46,231 nt of DNA from Chloroflexota bacterium (GTDB taxonomy: Bacteria; Chloroflexota; Limnocylindria; P2-11E), in NCBI GenBank assembly GCA_005883625.1, contig VBDU01000075.1, positions 1 to 46,231 on the forward strand. Reading direction: 5' to 3'. This document shows positions 33,049 to 41,447 of this stretch, in pieces. The position numbers and the translations under genes are program-made. Each line of letters begins with the position of its first letter. Positions within the stretch are counted from its first letter, which is position 1. The notes below the pieces were generated by a model, which worked only from the letters and a program-made list of their open reading frames with translations, had not been told where the DNA came from and did not search any database.

Positions 33049-33990
33049 TTACGCGCCACCAGGCGAAGACGCGGTCCGCCTCACCAGGTCCGAGAGGGTC
33101 GGCCAGAGGCCGCGCCGGAAGAAGATGACGATCGCGACGAGGATCGCTCCGGTAACGACCCCCGAGGCATCCGTGAACGACGAGAGCTGATCCTCGAGCA
33201 GAAGGACGATCGCGGCACCGACCGCGCTTCCCCACAGCGTGCCCATGCCGCCCAGCACGGTCATGAGCACGACGCTGCCCGAGGTCGTCCAGTGCAAAAG
33301 GTCGAGCGAGGCGAAGCTGTTGCCGATCGCGAAGACCGATCCGGCGAGGCCGGCGAGGCCCCCGGAGAGAACGAAGGCGACGAGCTTGTACCGCCAGGTG
33401 GCGTAGCCGAGCGCCTGCGCGCGCGACTCGTTCTCGCGGATCGACACCAGCACATGACCGAACGGCGAGTGGACGATGCGGTAGGCGAGAAGGAATCCGA
33501 CGACGACGAGCGGCAAAGCGGCGTAGTAGAAGTCCGCCGTCCGGGAGACGCTGAGGCCTGGGAGCAGCAGCTTGGGGACGGCCTGGACGCCGTTCTCGCC
33601 CCCGGTCACGTCGCGCCACTCGTTCACGAGGTAAAAGAGCATCTGCGCGAACGCGAGGGTGACCATCGCGAAGTAGATCCCGCGCCGGCGGATCGCGAGG
33701 TAGCCGATCGGCGCCGCGAGCGCCATCGCGACGATCGTGCCGCCGAGGACGGCGATGGGGAATGGCAGCTGGAAGGTCTTTGCGAGCAGCGCGGCCGCGT
33801 ACCCGCCGCCGCCCCAGAAGGCCGCATGGCCGAACGAGAGCATGCCGCCGTACCCGAGGAGGAGATCCACCGAGACCGCGAAGAGCGCCCAGGAGATGAT
33901 GCGGAGGGCCAGCGCCGAATAGAGGATGCGGGGGAGCGCGAGGGCGAGGACGATGCCGACCGCGAGGAGGATCAGGTGCGAGCGTTTCAC
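33049..33990 (-). CDS. livM: LivM-like branched-chain amino acid ABC permease
   Basis: 313-residue permease with about eight to ten membrane segments. It has LLLGYGGMLSFGHAAFWGGGGY near the N-terminus and the SIRENESRAQALGYATWRYKLVAF loop that contacts the ATPase, as in LivM. Its ATG overlaps the LivH stop (ATGA). It is the last gene of a five-gene importer (livG, livF, livK, livH, livM in transcription order). Substrate specificity within the Liv class (Leu/Ile/Val, urea or other) cannot be read from sequence. Confidence 0.92.
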   Translation of the reverse strand: MKRSHLILLAVGIVLALALPRILYSALALRIISWALFAVSVDLLLGYGGMLSFGHAAFWGGGGYAAALLAKTFQLPFPIAVLGGTIVAMALAAPIGYLAIRRRGIYFAMVTLAFAQMLFYLVNEWRDVTGGENGVQAVPKLLLPGLSVSRTADFYYAALPLVVVGFLLAYRIVHSPFGHVLVSIRENESRAQALGYATWRYKLVAFVLSGGLAGLAGSVFAIGNSFASLDLLHWTTSGSVVLMTVLGGMGTLWGSAVGAAIVLLLEDQLSSFTDASGVVTGAILVAIVIFFRRGLWPTLSDLVRRTASSPGGA

Positions 33991-34862
33991 GCCGCCTCCT
34001 GCGAACCGAAGAGACCGGCCGGCCGGACGAGGAGGATGACCGCCATGAGGGCGAAGACGATGACGTTCTCGATCGCCGGGTCGAAGATCGCGCCGACGCT
34101 CGCGAGGAGGCCCGCGAGGAAGCCCGCGGCCACCGCGCCGGCGATCGAGCCGAGGCCGCCGATGACGACGACGGCGAACGTGAGGATGATGAGCTCCGAG
34201 CCCATGAGCGGCGACACGTTGCGCATGGGCGCGGCAAGCACCCCGGCGAGCGCCGCGAGCGCGATGCCGAACGCGAAGACGCCCGTGATCCAGCGATCGA
34301 CGTCGATGCCCAGCGCTCGCGTGAGCTCGGTCCGTTCCGTCGCCGCGCGCACGACCATGCCCAGACGCGTGCGCTCGATGACGTACCAGACCGCGACGCA
34401 GACCGCGAGCGAAAACGCGATGACGAAGAGGCGATACGCGGGATAGCTCACGAGACCAAGGGATACCGAGGAGGCGAGCTCGCCGGGCAGGGGGTACGGC
34501 TGGCCCTGGATCCCGAAACGCAGGCGCATCGCGTCCTGGATGAAGATCGTCAGGCCGAAGGTGAGGAGGAAGCTGTACAGCGGATCGAGCGTGTAGAGCC
34601 GCCGGAGCAGGAGGCGCTCGCAGACCGCCCCGCCCAGACCGACCGCGAGCGGCGCGATGAGGAGCGCGGGCCAGAACGGGATGCCGGCTTGCTGGAGGAG
34701 GAGATACGCGGCGAACGCCCCGAGCATGTAGAACGCGCCGTGAGCGAAATTCACGACGCGCATGACCCCGAAGATGATCGCGAGACCGAGCGAGAGCAGC
34801 GCGTAGAAGGCGCCGTTCACGAGACCGTTGAAGAGAAGGACGGAGAGGTAGCCGAGGTCCAT
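33987..34862 (-). CDS. livH: LivH-like branched-chain amino acid ABC permease
   Basis: 291-residue permease of the LivH class: LFNGLVNGAFYALLSLGLAI, FGVMRVVNFAHGAFYMLG, and the cytoplasmic RAATERTELTRALGIDVDRW loop, with about eight membrane segments. It is separated from the upstream binding-protein gene by 44 bases that hold a perfect 13-bp hairpin. Forms the channel with LivM. Confidence 0.92.
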   Translation of the reverse strand: MDLGYLSVLLFNGLVNGAFYALLSLGLAIIFGVMRVVNFAHGAFYMLGAFAAYLLLQQAGIPFWPALLIAPLAVGLGGAVCERLLLRRLYTLDPLYSFLLTFGLTIFIQDAMRLRFGIQGQPYPLPGELASSVSLGLVSYPAYRLFVIAFSLAVCVAVWYVIERTRLGMVVRAATERTELTRALGIDVDRWITGVFAFGIALAALAGVLAAPMRNVSPLMGSELIILTFAVVVIGGLGSIAGAVAAGFLAGLLASVGAIFDPAIENVIVFALMAVILLVRPAGLFGSQEAA

Positions 34863-34868
34863 GAAGCC

Positions 34869-34898
34869 GGCCCGGCGCGCCTCACGGCGCGCCGGGCC
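34869..34898 (-). terminator. Perfect 13-bp GC hairpin between livK and livH
   Basis: GGCCCGGCGCGCC (34869-34881), loop TCAC, GGCGCGCCGGGCC (34886-34898): a fully matched stem in the gap between the binding-protein and permease genes. Such hairpins protect or attenuate mRNA, raising the binding protein above the permeases. No U-tract is seen, so attenuation or 3' stabilisation is more likely than full termination. Confidence 0.7.
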
Positions 34899-34906
34899 AC
34901 CACGAC

Positions 34907-36163
34907 CTACTTCGGCATCTTGCAGCCGGCGTCGGCGAGCGGCCGCGAGGCCGTCTCGGCCGGGATCGTCGCGAGGACCTTGGAGTAGTCGAACTTCTCC
35001 TTGGCCTCCGACGAGGGCTTCACCTGTGCGAGCAGCGCGTCGTGCTGGACCCAGTGGTCCTCGGGACGCACGAGGCCGTTGCGGATGAAGAAGTCGCTGA
35101 ACTTGTAGCCCTCGAGCTGCTTCACCACGGCGTCCGCGTCGTCGCTGCCCGCCCTGCGGATCGCCTCCATGTACTGCCACGCCGCCGAGTAGTTGCCGGC
35201 GTGCGCGAACGTGGGACGGATGCCGGTGCGCTTCAGGAACTTGTCGGCGAACTGGCGCGACTGGTCGTCCATGCTCCAGACCCACGGGGTCGTGTACACG
35301 ACACCCGCGAAGGCGTCCGCGCCGAGCGCGGTGATGTCCGTGTCGAAGAGCAGGCCGATCGCGAGCTTGATGTTCTGGTCCTTCAGCTTGAACTCGTTGT
35401 ACTGCTTCACGACGTTCACGAGATCGCCGCCGGCCTGCATGGCGCCGAGCACCTGCGGCTTCAGCTGCGCGGCCTTGAGGAGGAGCTGCGAGAAGTCGCC
35501 GGTCGTGTTCGGGAACGGCGAGCCGTCGGACTGGATGACCTTCCCGCCGTTCTTCTCGACCGCGCCGCGGAACGACTTCTCCATGTCCTGACCGAACGCG
35601 TAGTTCGGATAGATGATGTACCACTGCTTCCCGAGGTTCTCGGTCGCCCACTTCCCGGTCCCCGCGGCAAGCATGTACGTGTCGTACGCGTAGTGGAACG
35701 TGTACTTGTTGCAGTTCGCGCCGGTGAGGTCCGTCGTCGCGGCCGTGATGTTCATGTAGATGCGCTTCTGGTCCCCCGCGACCTTGGCGACCGCGAGCGC
35801 GGCGGACGACGTCGGGACGTCGAAGATGGCGTCCGCGTTGTTGCGCTCGTAGAACTCCTGCGCCTTCGAGCTCGCGAGGTCCGGCTTGTTCTGGTGGTCG
35901 GCGGTGATCACCTCGACCGGCCCGCCGAGCGCGTTCTCGCCGTACTTCGCCTTGAAGTCTTCGACCGCCATCTTCACCGCTTCGACGGCGTTCTTCCCCG
36001 ACAGATCCGCATAGACGAGCGATTGGTCGTTCAACACGGCGAGGACGAGCTTCCCGTCGGTGAGCTTCACCTGTGGCGCCGTTCCGCCTCCGCCCGGGGC
36101 GGCGGCGCCACACGCCGTCGCGACGAGCACGAAGAGCATCGTGAGCGCCAGTACGCGTTTCAT
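34907..36163 (-). CDS. livK: Branched-chain amino acid-type periplasmic-binding lipoprotein
   Basis: 418-residue Leu/Ile/Val-binding-protein-like (peripla_BP_6) lipoprotein. A signal peptide starts at the ATG at 36163 with lipobox VATAC (C18) and a GGGAGAGG RBS. An upstream extension of the ORF is rejected as lacking signal features. The mature domain has VKMAVEDFKAKYGENALGGP, ITADHQNKPDLASSKAQEF and YIIYPNYAFGQDMEKS, as in amide/amino-acid binders. The ligand is not certain: the family also binds urea, amides and aromatic acids. Confidence 0.9.
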   Translation of the reverse strand: MKRVLALTMLFVLVATACGAAAPGGGGTAPQVKLTDGKLVLAVLNDQSLVYADLSGKNAVEAVKMAVEDFKAKYGENALGGPVEVITADHQNKPDLASSKAQEFYERNNADAIFDVPTSSAALAVAKVAGDQKRIYMNITAATTDLTGANCNKYTFHYAYDTYMLAAGTGKWATENLGKQWYIIYPNYAFGQDMEKSFRGAVEKNGGKVIQSDGSPFPNTTGDFSQLLLKAAQLKPQVLGAMQAGGDLVNVVKQYNEFKLKDQNIKLAIGLLFDTDITALGADAFAGVVYTTPWVWSMDDQSRQFADKFLKRTGIRPTFAHAGNYSAAWQYMEAIRRAGSDDADAVVKQLEGYKFSDFFIRNGLVRPEDHWVQHDALLAQVKPSSEAKEKFDYSKVLATIPAETASRPLADAGCKMPK

Positions 36164-36188
36164 CTGCCTCTCCCTTCGCGACGCGATG

Positions 36189-36881
36189 TCAGACCCCGAG
36201 ATGACGCAGGAGCTCGCTCTCGCGCGCGACGATCTCCGTAGCGTCGAGCGTTTCGACGATCGTGCCCTGCGCGAGCAGATAGTGGCGGTCGGCGACCGCC
36301 GTCGCAAAGCGCAGGTTCTGCTCGACGAGCAGCATGGTCAGCCCTTCGCGCTTCGCATCCAGGAGCATCTCGCGTAGCTGGCGGACGAGCACCGGCGCGA
36401 GCCCCTCGGTCGGCTCGTCGAGGAGCAGCACGCGCGCGCCCATGCGCAGGGCGCGCGCGATCGAGAGGGCCTGCTGCTCGCCCCCGGAGAGCTTCGCGCC
36501 CGAATGCGCGCGCCGCTCGCGGAGCACCGGGAACGCGCGATACACGCGGTCGAGCGGCCACCGCGTCGGACCGATCTGCGGCGGGAGGAGCAGGTTCTCC
36601 TCGACCGTGAGGGAGGCGTAGATCCCGCGGTCATCCGGGACGTAGCCCAGGCCTGCCCGCGCCCGCTTGTGCGGCGGCAACGCCGCAAGATCGCGCCCAT
36701 CGAGCGTGACCCGTCCCTCCATGTGGCGATGCAGCCCCATGAGACAGCGGAGGGTCGTGCTTTTCCCGGCCCCGTTGCGCCCGACGAGCGTGATGAGCTC
36801 GCCCTCGCGCACGTCGAACCCGACGTCGCGGAGCGCCTGCGCTTGACCGTACCAGGCGGAAAGGCCGCGGACCTCAAGCAT
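36189..36881 (-). CDS. livF: LivF-like ABC ATPase
   Basis: 230-residue ATPase of the LivF class: GRNGAGKST (Walker A), LSGGEQQALSIARAL (signature), VLLLDEPTEGLAPVL (Walker B and D-loop, with the LivF GLAP motif), MLLVEQNLRFA (the LivF/LivG H-loop variant). The ATG at 36881 overlaps the livG end by 8 bases; the longer ORF upstream lies within livG and is rejected. Powers the Liv importer. Confidence 0.93.
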   Translation of the reverse strand: MLEVRGLSAWYGQAQALRDVGFDVREGELITLVGRNGAGKSTTLRCLMGLHRHMEGRVTLDGRDLAALPPHKRARAGLGYVPDDRGIYASLTVEENLLLPPQIGPTRWPLDRVYRAFPVLRERRAHSGAKLSGGEQQALSIARALRMGARVLLLDEPTEGLAPVLVRQLREMLLDAKREGLTMLLVEQNLRFATAVADRHYLLAQGTIVETLDATEIVARESELLRHLGV

Positions 36882-37620
36882 CGGTCTCACCGAGGTAGGC
36901 CGCGACGACCGCGGGCTCGCGGCGCACGTCGTCATACGCCCCGTCGGCGATGATCCGGCCCTGCTGCATGACGACGACGCGGTCCGCGAGCTCCCCGACG
37001 ACGCCCATGTTGTGCTCGACGAGGAGCACGGTGCGGCCCTCGCGGATCTTCTTGATGAGCTGGATCGTCCGCTGGACGTCCTCGAGGCTCATGCCCGAGG
37101 TCGGCTCGTCGAGGAGCAGCAACCGCGGCGAGAGCGCGAGGGCGAGCGCGAGCTCCAGGGCGCGCTTCTGCCCGTAGGGAAGCGTCCCGGCGGACCGGGT
37201 GGCGACCTCCGCGAGCCCGACCTCCGCGAGGATCGCGAGCGCGCGGCCGCGGTACGGGGCGACGGCGTCCTCGGACCGCCAGAACCGGAAGCTGAGCGGA
37301 TCCCGGGAGTGGAGGGCGAGCACGACGTGCTCGAGCGCGGTCCGCCGCTCGAAGAGGCTGGTGATCTGGAAAGACCGCGCGACGCCAAGGCGGCTGATCC
37401 GATCCGGCGGGAGCGCCGCGATGTCCAGGCCGAACGCGACGATGCGCCCGGAGGTCGGCTTCACGAACCCGGTGAGCATGTGGAAGAGCGTCGTCTTCCC
37501 GGCGCCGTTCGGTCCGACAAGAGCGTGAACGCGTCCGTCGTCCAGCGCGATGCTCACGCGGTCGACCGCGCGAAAGCCGGCGAATTCTTTCGTGAGGTCG
37601 TGCGTCTCGAGGACGCTCAT
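36874..37620 (-). CDS. livG: LivG-like ABC ATPase
   Basis: 248-residue ATPase of the LivG class: GPNGAGKTTLFHMLTGF (Walker A), the SFQITSLFERRTALEHV Q-loop, LPYGQKRALELALALAL (signature), LLLLDEPTSGMSLEDV (Walker B), VLLVEHNMGVV (H-loop). First gene of the importer operon. Its ATG at 37620 is 23 bp from a divergent dehydrogenase start, with a shared promoter element between them and no RBS. Confidence 0.93.
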   Translation of the reverse strand: MSVLETHDLTKEFAGFRAVDRVSIALDDGRVHALVGPNGAGKTTLFHMLTGFVKPTSGRIVAFGLDIAALPPDRISRLGVARSFQITSLFERRTALEHVVLALHSRDPLSFRFWRSEDAVAPYRGRALAILAEVGLAEVATRSAGTLPYGQKRALELALALALSPRLLLLDEPTSGMSLEDVQRTIQLIKKIREGRTVLLVEHNMGVVGELADRVVVMQQGRIIADGAYDDVRREPAVVAAYLGETDA

Positions 37621-37628
37621 CGCCGGGC

Positions 37629-37635
37629 TATCGTA
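37629..37635. promoter_or_regulatory. Overlapping divergent -10 boxes (bidirectional promoter)
   Basis: TATCGT (37629-37634, plus) and TACGAT (37635-37630, minus) overlap in the 23-bp gap between livG and the 3-hydroxybutyrate dehydrogenase. Each lies 9 bases from its start codon, a symmetric, leaderless-type layout. It could co-activate amino-acid uptake and ketone/short-acid metabolism. Confidence 0.5.
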
Positions 37636-37643
37636 GCCAGCGC

Positions 37644-38426
37644 GTGAGCGCCATCCGCGTCGACCTCTCCGGCCGCGCCGCGCTCGTCACGGGCGCCGCC
37701 AGCGGGATCGGACGGGCGATCGCCGAGGACCTCGCCGGCCGCGGGGCGCGGGTGCTCCTCGCGGACATCGACGAGCCGCAGGTGCGCGCGGTGGCCGCGC
37801 CGCTCCCCGGAGCCGTCGGGACGCGCGCGGACATGTCGTCGCGCGACGATTGCCGCGCGCTGGTGGACCGCGCACGACGTGAATGGGGCGGGATCGACAT
37901 CCTCGTGAACAACGCCGGCCTCCAGCTCGTCGCTCCCGTGGAGGACTTCCCCGAGGACCGCTGGGAGTATCTCGTCCGCGTGATGCTCGTCGGCGCGTTC
38001 CTTCTCACGAAGTACGCACTGCCCGACATGTACCGCAAGCGCTGGGGCCGCATCGTGAACGTCGCGTCGGTGCACGCGCTCGTCGCCTCCCCCTTCAAGT
38101 CGGCGTACATCTCAGCGAAGCACGGGCTCCTCGGCCTCACGAAGACGGTAGCCCTCGAGGCCGCGGACAAGGGCGTGACCGTGAACGCGATCTGTCCGAG
38201 CTACGTGCGGACGCCGCTCGTGGAGACGCAGATCGCGGACCAGGCGCGGGCGAATCGGATCTCGGAGGCCGACGTGGTCGAAAAGATCATGCTCGCGCCC
38301 GCCGCCATCAAGCGGCTCCTCGAGCCGTCCGAGGTCGCGGCGTACGTCGCCTTCCTCTGCTCCGACGAGGCCTCGGCTATCACCGGCTCGGCGCAGCTCA
38401 TCGACTGCGGCTGGACCGCGCGCTGA
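37644..38426 (+). CDS. bdhA: 3-hydroxybutyrate dehydrogenase
   Basis: 260-residue SDR of the bacterial D-3-hydroxybutyrate dehydrogenase type, oxidising 3-hydroxybutyrate to acetoacetate with NAD. It has TGAASGIG (16-23), NNAGLQLVAPVEDFP, and the catalytic S142, Y155, K159 exactly at the numbering of characterised enzymes. Substrate-loop HALVASPFKSAY and CPSYVRTPLVETQI also match. The GTG start at 37644 is preceded by a -10 box 9 bases away. Its stop overlaps the next gene's proposed CTG start. Confidence 0.9.
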   Translation: MSAIRVDLSGRAALVTGAASGIGRAIAEDLAGRGARVLLADIDEPQVRAVAAPLPGAVGTRADMSSRDDCRALVDRARREWGGIDILVNNAGLQLVAPVEDFPEDRWEYLVRVMLVGAFLLTKYALPDMYRKRWGRIVNVASVHALVASPFKSAYISAKHGLLGLTKTVALEAADKGVTVNAICPSYVRTPLVETQIADQARANRISEADVVEKIMLAPAAIKRLLEPSEVAAYVAFLCSDEASAITGSAQLIDCGWTAR

Positions 38427-39121
38427 CGCCGCCGCAGAGGCGTCTGCTCGCGCTCAGCGGGGCCGGGCTCTTCGGCGTGTTCGCGGTCCTCCCCCATCCG
38501 CTCGCGAACCTCGGGCAGCTCGCGAGCAGCGGGGTCCTCATCACGATCGCCGCTGCCGCGGGGATCTGGCTCGCGCCCCGCGCCGGCCTTGGCACGCCGA
38601 TCATCGACGCGGCGCTGAGCGGTCAGCCGTTCGCCGGCCGCCTGCGCGCCATCGCCGGGCTCGCGATCGGCCTCGGGATCCTCGCCGCGCTCGCGGTCGT
38701 CGCGCTCGACGTCGCCGTGCTCGCGCCCCTTCTCCCGCGCGCCACGCCCGCGACGCCCGCGCCGCCTCTCTGGACCGGCGCGCTCGCGGCCCTCTACGGC
38801 GGGCTTACCGAGGAGATCCTCCTGCGCTACTGCGTCATGTCGCTTTTCGCATGGCTGCTTACGAAGATCGTCCGCGGGCCAGCCGCGTACTGGGGCGCGA
38901 TCGCCGGCGCCGCCCTGCTGTTCGGCGTCGGGCACCTCCCGGCGACCGCGACGGTCCTGCCGCTCACGCCGCTCGTCGTGACGCGCGCGATCGTGCTGAA
39001 CGGCCTCGCCGGCGTCGCCTTCGGCTGGCTCTACTGGCGCCGTGGACTCGAGGCCGCGATGGTCTCGCACGGGAGCGCGAACCTCATCCTGCACGTGGCG
39101 GTTCGCGGGATAGGCGCCTAG
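38423..39121 (+). CDS. CPBP-family intramembrane protease (CTG start proposed)
   Basis: 232-residue membrane protein of the CPBP (CAAX protease/bacteriocin-processing) family. Catalytic motifs are E130-E131-x3-R135 in GLTEEILLRY, H171 in LLFGVGHLP, and H216-x3-N220 in SHGSAN. About six to seven hydrophobic segments. No ATG, GTG or TTG precedes the first membrane segment; CTG at 38423 overlaps the previous stop (CTGA), mirroring the NTGA coupling used throughout the window. A GTG at 38477 would remove part of the first membrane helix. A 12-bp palindrome spans its stop (39114-39125). Confidence 0.82.
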   Translation: MTPPQRRLLALSGAGLFGVFAVLPHPLANLGQLASSGVLITIAAAAGIWLAPRAGLGTPIIDAALSGQPFAGRLRAIAGLAIGLGILAALAVVALDVAVLAPLLPRATPATPAPPLWTGALAALYGGLTEEILLRYCVMSLFAWLLTKIVRGPAAYWGAIAGAALLFGVGHLPATATVLPLTPLVVTRAIVLNGLAGVAFGWLYWRRGLEAAMVSHGSANLILHVAVRGIGA

Positions 39122-39125
39122 GCGC

Positions 39126-41072
39126 TCAGCGCGCCGCGAGGGTCCGGATCTCCTCCACGGCGGCGGGGTTCTCGAGCGAGCTGAGGTCGCCGAGGTCCTG
39201 CTTCCCAAGGTATGCGCCCTTGATGACGCGGCGGAGGATCTTCGCGTTCCGGGTCTTCGGCAGCTGCGTCACGAACTTCACCGCCTCGGGGCGCAGCGGC
39301 TTGCCGAGGTGCTCCGCGACGGTGTCCTGCACCTCGCGCGCGAGCTCGGCGCTCGGCGTGTAGCCGGGCCGCGGCACCGCGAACACGACGATCGCCTCGC
39401 CCTTGATGTCGTGCGGCACGCCGATCGCGGCCGCCTCGGAGACGGCCGGGTTCGCCACGGCCGCGGACTCGACCTCGGCGGGACCGACCCGCTTCCCGGC
39501 GACCTTGAGCGTGTCGTCCGAGCGGCCCTCGATGTACCAGTAGCCCGCGTCGTCGATGCGTGCCCAGTCGCCATGGACCCAGACGTTCGGGAACCGCGCC
39601 CAATACGTCTGCAGGTAGCGGCTCTCCTCGCCCGAGCGCGCATCGCGCCAGAAGCCGCGCGTCATGCCCGGCCAGGGCTTGCGGATGACCAGCTCGCCCA
39701 CCGCGCCGCGCACGGGCTGCCCCTGCTCGTCCACGACGTCGGCGTCCATCCCCGGGCACGGCCCGGCGAACGAGCCGGGCTGGATCGGCGTCCAGGTCGT
39801 GCAGCCCACGATCCCGCCGGAGACCTCGGTGCCGCCCGAGTAGTTGATGATCGGGCAGCGCGACTCCCCCACGTTCCGGAAGTACCACCACCACGGATCG
39901 GGATTCCACGGCTCCCCGGTCGAGCCGAGCACGAAGAGCGACGAGCGGTCGGCGGCGCGGACCGGCGCGTCGCCCGCGCGCATGAGCCCGCGGATCGCGG
40001 TCGGGGAGACGCCGAGATGCGTGACGCGGTGGCGCTCGACGAGATCCCACATCCGCGAGGCCGTCGGATAGTCGGGCGTCCCGTCGTAGAGGACGATCGT
40101 CGCGCCGAGCATGAGCCCGCCGGCGATGAGCCAGGGGCCCATCATCCAGCCGAGGTCGGTCGACCAGAGGATCGTGTCGCGGTCCTGGAGATCGAAGCAG
40201 TGCGCGAGATCCTGCGCCGCCTTCACGGGAAAGCCGCCGTGCACGTGGAGCGCGCCCTTCGGCTTCCCGGTCGTGCCCGAGGTGTAGATGACCATGTACG
40301 GATCCTCGGCGCCCGTATCGGCGAGCTCGAGCGCCGCCCGCTCGCCGTCCCTCAGGACCTGGTCCCACGACGCGTCCCGCGCCTTCGGCGGAAGCTCGCG
40401 GCCGACGCGCCGCACGACGACGACGCGCTTCACGCTCGGCGCGGCGTCGGCGGCGGCGTCGGCGGTCTCCTTCATCGGCACGACCTGCCCGCGGCGGTAG
40501 AAGCCGTCCGCACAGATGAGGACCCTCGCCTCCGCGTCGCGCAGCCGGCCCGCGATGGCGTCCGCGCCGTAGCCGGAGAACACCGGGATGAGGACCGCCC
40601 CGATCGCACCGATCGCGAGCACCGCGACGGCGCACTCCAGCGTGAGGGGCAGGAACACCGCCACGCGATCGCCCTTCGCGACGCCGAGCGCGCGAAGGCC
40701 CGCGGCGGCGCGGGCGACCTCGGTCCGCAGCTGCCCGAACGTGAGCGTGCGGACCGTGCCCTCCTCGCTCTCGGCGACGACCGCGATGCGCCAGGGCTGA
40801 TGCCGCAGCGCGGTCGCCACGTAGTTCATGCGCCCGCCGGTCCACCAGGTCGTCCAGGGGATGCCGCGCGAGTCGTCGTAGACGCGCGAGTAGTGCTTCG
40901 ACCACACGACGCCGAGGTCGCGTTCGGTGGCGCGCCAGAAGCCGTCGAGGTCGGCCTGCGACCACCGCAGGAACGAGGCGTAGTCGCGGTGCCCGTTGCG
41001 CTCGGCGAACGCGCGCACGCGGCTGCGCGCGAGGTACGCGTCGGTCGGCTGCCACGCCGGCACGTCGCTCAC
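39126..41072 (-). CDS. Acetyl-/acetoacetyl-CoA synthetase-like acyl-CoA ligase
   Basis: 648-residue ANL-superfamily ligase of the acetyl-CoA synthetase size class. In order: the ACS N-terminal domain (about 30-90), the P-loop YTSGTTGKPKGALHVHGG, the adenylate-binding STGEPWNPDPWWWYF, YSGGTEVSGG, HGDWARIDDAGYWYIEGRSDDTLKVAGKRVGP, and the C-terminal LPKTRNAKILRR lysine. Substrate could be acetate, propionate or acetoacetate; the nearby 3-hydroxybutyrate dehydrogenase favours acetoacetate or acetate. Convergent with the CPBP gene, 4 bases apart. Confidence 0.9.
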   Translation of the reverse strand: MSDVPAWQPTDAYLARSRVRAFAERNGHRDYASFLRWSQADLDGFWRATERDLGVVWSKHYSRVYDDSRGIPWTTWWTGGRMNYVATALRHQPWRIAVVAESEEGTVRTLTFGQLRTEVARAAAGLRALGVAKGDRVAVFLPLTLECAVAVLAIGAIGAVLIPVFSGYGADAIAGRLRDAEARVLICADGFYRRGQVVPMKETADAAADAAPSVKRVVVVRRVGRELPPKARDASWDQVLRDGERAALELADTGAEDPYMVIYTSGTTGKPKGALHVHGGFPVKAAQDLAHCFDLQDRDTILWSTDLGWMMGPWLIAGGLMLGATIVLYDGTPDYPTASRMWDLVERHRVTHLGVSPTAIRGLMRAGDAPVRAADRSSLFVLGSTGEPWNPDPWWWYFRNVGESRCPIINYSGGTEVSGGIVGCTTWTPIQPGSFAGPCPGMDADVVDEQGQPVRGAVGELVIRKPWPGMTRGFWRDARSGEESRYLQTYWARFPNVWVHGDWARIDDAGYWYIEGRSDDTLKVAGKRVGPAEVESAAVANPAVSEAAAIGVPHDIKGEAIVVFAVPRPGYTPSAELAREVQDTVAEHLGKPLRPEAVKFVTQLPKTRNAKILRRVIKGAYLGKQDLGDLSSLENPAAVEEIRTLAAR

Positions 41073-41100
41073 GGTAGCGCGAGCGTCCGCGCTCCCCGGC

Positions 41101-41445
41101 CTACCTGCGCAGCTCCGGATCGACGAACCAGTCGAAGTGCAGCCAGGCGATGCGCGAATAGCGCCATACCAGCGGGGCGACCGCGAGGAACAGGAGGTCG
41201 CCGGCGACGAGCGCCCACTCGATCGGCCAGCGCGTCACAAGCCACACGAGCCCGATGAGGCTCGCGAGGAGCGGCACGCCCAGCGCGTACGAGGCGACCA
41301 TCGCGCCGGTCCAGTACCCGACCTCGCGCTCGAACCGGAAGCCGCAGACGGGACACGCCTCGTGGGTGGAGAAGGCCGAGCGCCAGATCGCGCCGCGCAG
41401 GCAGCGCGGGCAGCGGCCCGCGCACATCGCGCGGAACCGCGACAC
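41101..41445 (-). CDS. DUF983-like zinc-ribbon membrane protein
   Basis: 114-residue protein. A cysteine pair C-P-R-C near residue 11 and a second CPVCG (near 28) form a zinc ribbon, followed by EREVGYWTGAMVASYALGV, two membrane segments, and a soluble tail. This is the DUF983 pattern (CxxC...CxxCG, then GxxxGAM). Function unknown; family members are linked to cytochrome oxidase or membrane assembly in some genomes. The GTG at 41445 lies two bases after the stop of the upstream membrane gene. Confidence 0.8.
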   Translation of the reverse strand: MSRFRAMCAGRCPRCLRGAIWRSAFSTHEACPVCGFRFEREVGYWTGAMVASYALGVPLLASLIGLVWLVTRWPIEWALVAGDLLFLAVAPLVWRYSRIAWLHFDWFVDPELRR

Positions 41446-41447
41446 GC

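Noticed and set aside
39114..39125. 12-bp palindrome GCGCCTAGGCGC as a terminator
   Set aside because: No loop or T-tract; it is centred on the CTAG of the stop codon and is too short to call as a functional element.
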